A program made the translations under genes and the position numbers. This document shows, one piece after another, positions 60,023-62,417 of a DNA stretch of 62,417 bases (positions within the stretch are counted from its first letter, which is position 1; every line of letters starts with the position of its first letter). Origin of the DNA: Pseudomonas sp. Fl4BN1 (GTDB taxonomy: Bacteria; Pseudomonadota; Gammaproteobacteria; Pseudomonadales; Pseudomonadaceae); the NCBI RefSeq assembly GCF_009908285.1, contig NZ_JAAARM010000036.1:1-62417 (forward strand), given 5' to 3'. The notes under the pieces were generated by a model. It searched no databases, was not told the DNA's origin, and saw only the letters and a program-made list of their open reading frames with translations.

Positions 60023-60517
60023 TCAACCTTCCAACACTTTCGCCATCTCACTGGTCGCCGCCCAACCCAGCCCCTGGTACAGCGGCTTGCCGGCCTCGGT
60101 CGCGTGCAGCACGGCAAAGCCCAGCCCGCGCTGGCTGAACTCGGCCTCCGCCAGTTTCATCAGCGCCGCAGCCAGGCCGCGGCGCCGGTAGGCCGGTTCG
60201 ACGTAGACGTTGAGCACATAGCCGCGCTGATCCTGGGTCGGATGGGAAGGGTGGGGCGGCCAGTCGATGCTCATCAGGCCGATGCTGGCCACGCTCTGCT
60301 CGGCGTCCATGAGGGTGAAGCCGTAGTAGCGGCCGTCCTCCAGGCGTTCGCGCAACCAGGGGCGAAAGTGCTCGGTCATCACCTGCAAGGTGCAGAGGTC
60401 CTTACCCGCATCGAGAAACATCGCCTGGCGATGGCGGCAGATCAGCTCTAGGTCCTGGGGCGTCAGGTGTCGTGGGCTCAGGCCCGGGATATCAAGGTCG
60501 GTTGGAATCTCGTTCAT
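60023..60517 (-). CDS. GNAT-family N-acetyltransferase
   Basis: 164 aa. YVLNVYVEPAYRRRGLAAALMKLAEAE has the acetyl-CoA loop RRRGLA near residue 112, and HATEAGKPLYQGLGWAAT the C-terminal GNAT motif. ATG 60517 follows GGAGGA; the frame runs open to 60742 without support. Acceptor unknown. Confidence 0.86.
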   Translation of the reverse strand: MNEIPTDLDIPGLSPRHLTPQDLELICRHRQAMFLDAGKDLCTLQVMTEHFRPWLRERLEDGRYYGFTLMDAEQSVASIGLMSIDWPPHPSHPTQDQRGYVLNVYVEPAYRRRGLAAALMKLAEAEFSQRGLGFAVLHATEAGKPLYQGLGWAATSEMAKVLEG

Positions 60518-60623
60518 TGTCTGTTCCTCCGTGGGCAGGGACGATGCTAGGGCAGATCCCCAGGCCGGGTCAGACACAGACCGGCGCAAAATTTTGCATA
60601 CAGCGCCGTTGTTCCCCGCCCAC

Positions 60624-60651
60624 AAAAAAGGGCCAGCCTCACGGCCAGCCC
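60624..60651 (-). terminator. Intrinsic terminator of ggt
   Basis: Minus strand GGGCTGGCC-GTGA-GGCTGGCCC, a nine-pair stem with two G-U pairs, then six T; 20 bases after the ggt stop. Confidence 0.88.
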
Positions 60652-60671
60652 TCGGGTTCAGCACAGAGCCT

Positions 60672-62417
60672 TCAATCCCCCAGCGCTTCCCCTTCACGCC
60701 GAGGATCGGCGCCGCCGGCCCAGGACGCCTTGCCCTGTGCATCGCGCACGCGAACGATGGCCTGGGTGCCGCTGGTCATGTCGATCTCGTTCACTTCATG
60801 GCCCTGGGCCTGCAACGCCTGTCTCAACGCCGGGCTGAACTGGCCCTGTTCCAGTTCGGTGGGGCCATTGCGGCTGCCAAAGTTGGGCAGGCCGACGGCG
60901 GCTTGTGGGTCGAGGTTCCAGTCGAGCATGCCCACCACCGACTTGGCCACGTACTCGATGATCTGCGAGCCGCCGGGGGAACCGACGCTGGCCAGCAGTT
61001 CGCCGCTGGCACGGTCGAAGACCAGGGTCGGTGCCATGGATGAGCGCGGGCGCTTGCCCGGTTCGACGCGGTTGGCCACCTTCTTGCCGTTTTCCTCAGG
61101 GATAAAGGAGAAGTCGGTCATCTGGTTGTTGAGCATGAAACCCTGGACCATCAGGTGCGAACCAAAGGCCGCCTCCACCGTGGTGGTCATGGAGACGGCG
61201 CCGCCCTGGTCATCCACCGCCACCACTTGCGAGGTAGAAATGCGCATCGGCGAACGGTCCGGTGCGTAGGCCACCTGGATGCCCTGGGGTTTGCCCGGTT
61301 CGGCCTTGCCCATGCTGCGCTCGCCAATCAGCGCGGCGCGCTGAGCCAGGTAGGCCGGGGCGATCAGGCCGGCCACCGGCACCGGCACAAAATCGCTGTC
61401 GGCCACGTACAGGCCGCGGTCGGCATAGGCCAGGCGCTCGGCTTCGGCAATCAGGTGCACCGCTTGTGGTGCTGGTTCAAGGCCTGCGGGCAGGTTGGTT
61501 TTCTGTGGTTTGAGGTTGGCCAGGGCATAGCGCGGGTCGCGCTGCTCCAGGGCCTGCAGGGTGCCCAGAATCTGCGCCACCGCCACGCCGCCGGAAGAGG
61601 GCGGCGGCATGCCGCACACCTGCCAGCGCTTGTAGTCGCTGCACAGCGGCGCGCGTTCCTTGGCGCGGTAGCCTTGCAGGTCATTGAGCGACAGGCTGCC
61701 GGGGTTGGCGTGGCCCTGGACCTTGGCGACGATTTCCGCGGCCACCGGGCCTTTGTACAGGGCGTCCGGGCCTTCCTCGGCGATGCGCTTGAGCACCGCG
61801 GCCAATGGTGGATTTTTCAGCAAGGTGCCCACGGTTTTTGGCGTGCCGTCGGCATTCAGGAAGTATGCCGCCATGTCTGGCGAGCGCGCCAGGAACGGAT
61901 CGGCGCTGATCATGGTATGCAGCCGTGGCGAGATGGCGAAGCCTTGCTCGGCCAGGCGGATCGCCGGTTCGAACAACTGCGCCCAAGGCAGTCGCCCATG
62001 TTTCTGATGAGCCATTTCCAGGGCCCGCAGCACGCCTGGAGTGCCCACCGAGCGTCCGCCGATCTGCGCCTGGGGAAAGGCCATGGGCGTGCCGTCGGCT
62101 TGCAGGAAGAGCTTCTCGGTGGCGCCTGCCGGAGCGGTTTCCCGACCGTCATAGGTGCGCACGGCCTTGCCGTCCCAGAGCACGATCATCGCGCCGCCGC
62201 CAATCCCCGAGGACTGCGGCTCCACCAGGGTCAGCACGGCCTGCATGGCAATCGCCGCGTCGATGGCCGAGCCCCCCTGGCGCAGCATTTCGCGCCCGGC
62301 CTCGGCCGCCAGCGGGTTGGCCGCTGCGGCCATGTGCTTGGCGGCATGGTGGGTCTGCATGTCGGTGCGGTAGCCCGAAGCGATTTCCGGCGCGGCGGGC
62401 AGGGCGTTGGAGGGGGG
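60672..62417 (-). CDS. ggt: Gamma-glutamyltransferase (5' end beyond window)
   Basis: At least 581 codons visible, open to the right edge (SNALPAAPEIASGYRTDMQTHH), so the signal peptide lies outside. Periplasmic enzyme of glutathione breakdown, made as a precursor that cleaves itself at a Thr. Family motifs: GGSAIDAAIAMQAVLTLVEPQSSGIGGGAM (read in parts), CGMPPPSSGGVAVAQIL, and the processing site RISTSQVVAVDDQGGAVSMT, with T of STSQ the expected nucleophile (E. coli has TTH). Also RPRSSMAPTLVF and GSPGGSQIIEYV. Ends at a strong terminator. Confidence 0.92.
   Translation of the reverse strand, partial: PPSNALPAAPEIASGYRTDMQTHHAAKHMAAAANPLAAEAGREMLRQGGSAIDAAIAMQAVLTLVEPQSSGIGGGAMIVLWDGKAVRTYDGRETAPAGATEKLFLQADGTPMAFPQAQIGGRSVGTPGVLRALEMAHQKHGRLPWAQLFEPAIRLAEQGFAISPRLHTMISADPFLARSPDMAAYFLNADGTPKTVGTLLKNPPLAAVLKRIAEEGPDALYKGPVAAEIVAKVQGHANPGSLSLNDLQGYRAKERAPLCSDYKRWQVCGMPPPSSGGVAVAQILGTLQALEQRDPRYALANLKPQKTNLPAGLEPAPQAVHLIAEAERLAYADRGLYVADSDFVPVPVAGLIAPAYLAQRAALIGERSMGKAEPGKPQGIQVAYAPDRSPMRISTSQVVAVDDQGGAVSMTTTVEAAFGSHLMVQGFMLNNQMTDFSFIPEENGKKVANRVEPGKRPRSSMAPTLVFDRASGELLASVGSPGGSQIIEYVAKSVVGMLDWNLDPQAAVGLPNFGSRNGPTELEQGQFSPALRQALQAQGHEVNEIDMTSGTQAIVRVRDAQGKASWAGGADPRREGEALGD

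Noticed and set aside
1..62417. CRISPR arrays, tRNA genes, insertion sequences, prophage
   Set aside because: No regularly spaced direct repeats, cloverleaf tRNA motifs, transposase/integrase genes or phage structural genes were seen. The C4-like RNA is the only phage-like signal.

Overview
The window reads as a chromosomal segment of a GC-rich Pseudomonas, most like the P. fluorescens/protegens/chlororaphis group. The reasons are the Pseudomonas-type 5S rRNA 3' end at the left edge, the mksFEB / holD-rimI / carbonic anhydrase gene neighbourhood, an OprD-family porin, DUF2790 and DUF3077 genes, BdlA-like chemoreceptors, and REP-type repeats with a GCCGG..CCGGC or CTGTAGCCGCTGCC core. No prophage, insertion sequence, CRISPR array or tRNA was seen.

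Layout. 1-3.9 kb: end of an rRNA operon, then a lipid-transport operon with two half-size LetA/PqiA-type membrane proteins and a six-domain MCE protein. 3.9-8.7 kb: the MksF-MksE-MksB condensin operon, divergent from holD-like and rimI genes. 10.2-19.6 kb: an acidic protein, beta-carbonic anhydrase, a secreted unknown, an HscC Hsp70 with its J-domain partner, a Tat-exported AcpA-type phosphatase and an AtoE-type transporter. 19.7-26.3 kb: a Cdd1-like protein, a MocR regulator, a solitary panB beside an MFS carrier, small envelope proteins and a GntP permease.

26.5-37.1 kb is a heavy-metal (Co/Zn/Cd) resistance cluster: czcD, czcR without an adjacent czcS, czcCBA with a small unannotated ORF between czcC and czcB, then a small secreted protein, an OprD porin and a DUF2790 protein. 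37.2-40.7 kb has a RidA protein and a tandem pair of BdlA-like PAS-PAS-MCP proteins, the first behind a possible FliA promoter.

40.7-57.9 kb is an accessory metabolic region. It alternates LysR, AraC and HxlR regulators with reductases, efflux proteins and acetyltransferases, and also holds ddl, a laccase-domain protein and the remnant of a histidine kinase. Several divergent regulator/target pairs have visible palindromes between them.

57.9-60.0 kb is a small island of higBA, a DUF3077 gene, and an XRE antitoxin with an overlapping 52-codon ORF. The stand-out signal lies upstream of DUF3077 on the minus strand. There is a C4-like structured RNA whose two exposed segments are complementary, in antiparallel order, to the leader of a 21-codon ORF, including its Shine-Dalgarno sequence. 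The stop codon of that ORF overlaps the DUF3077 start (ATGA). This is the architecture of the phage P1 c4-icd-ant immunity switch, here attached to a bacterial gene. The window ends inside ggt (gamma-glutamyltransferase).
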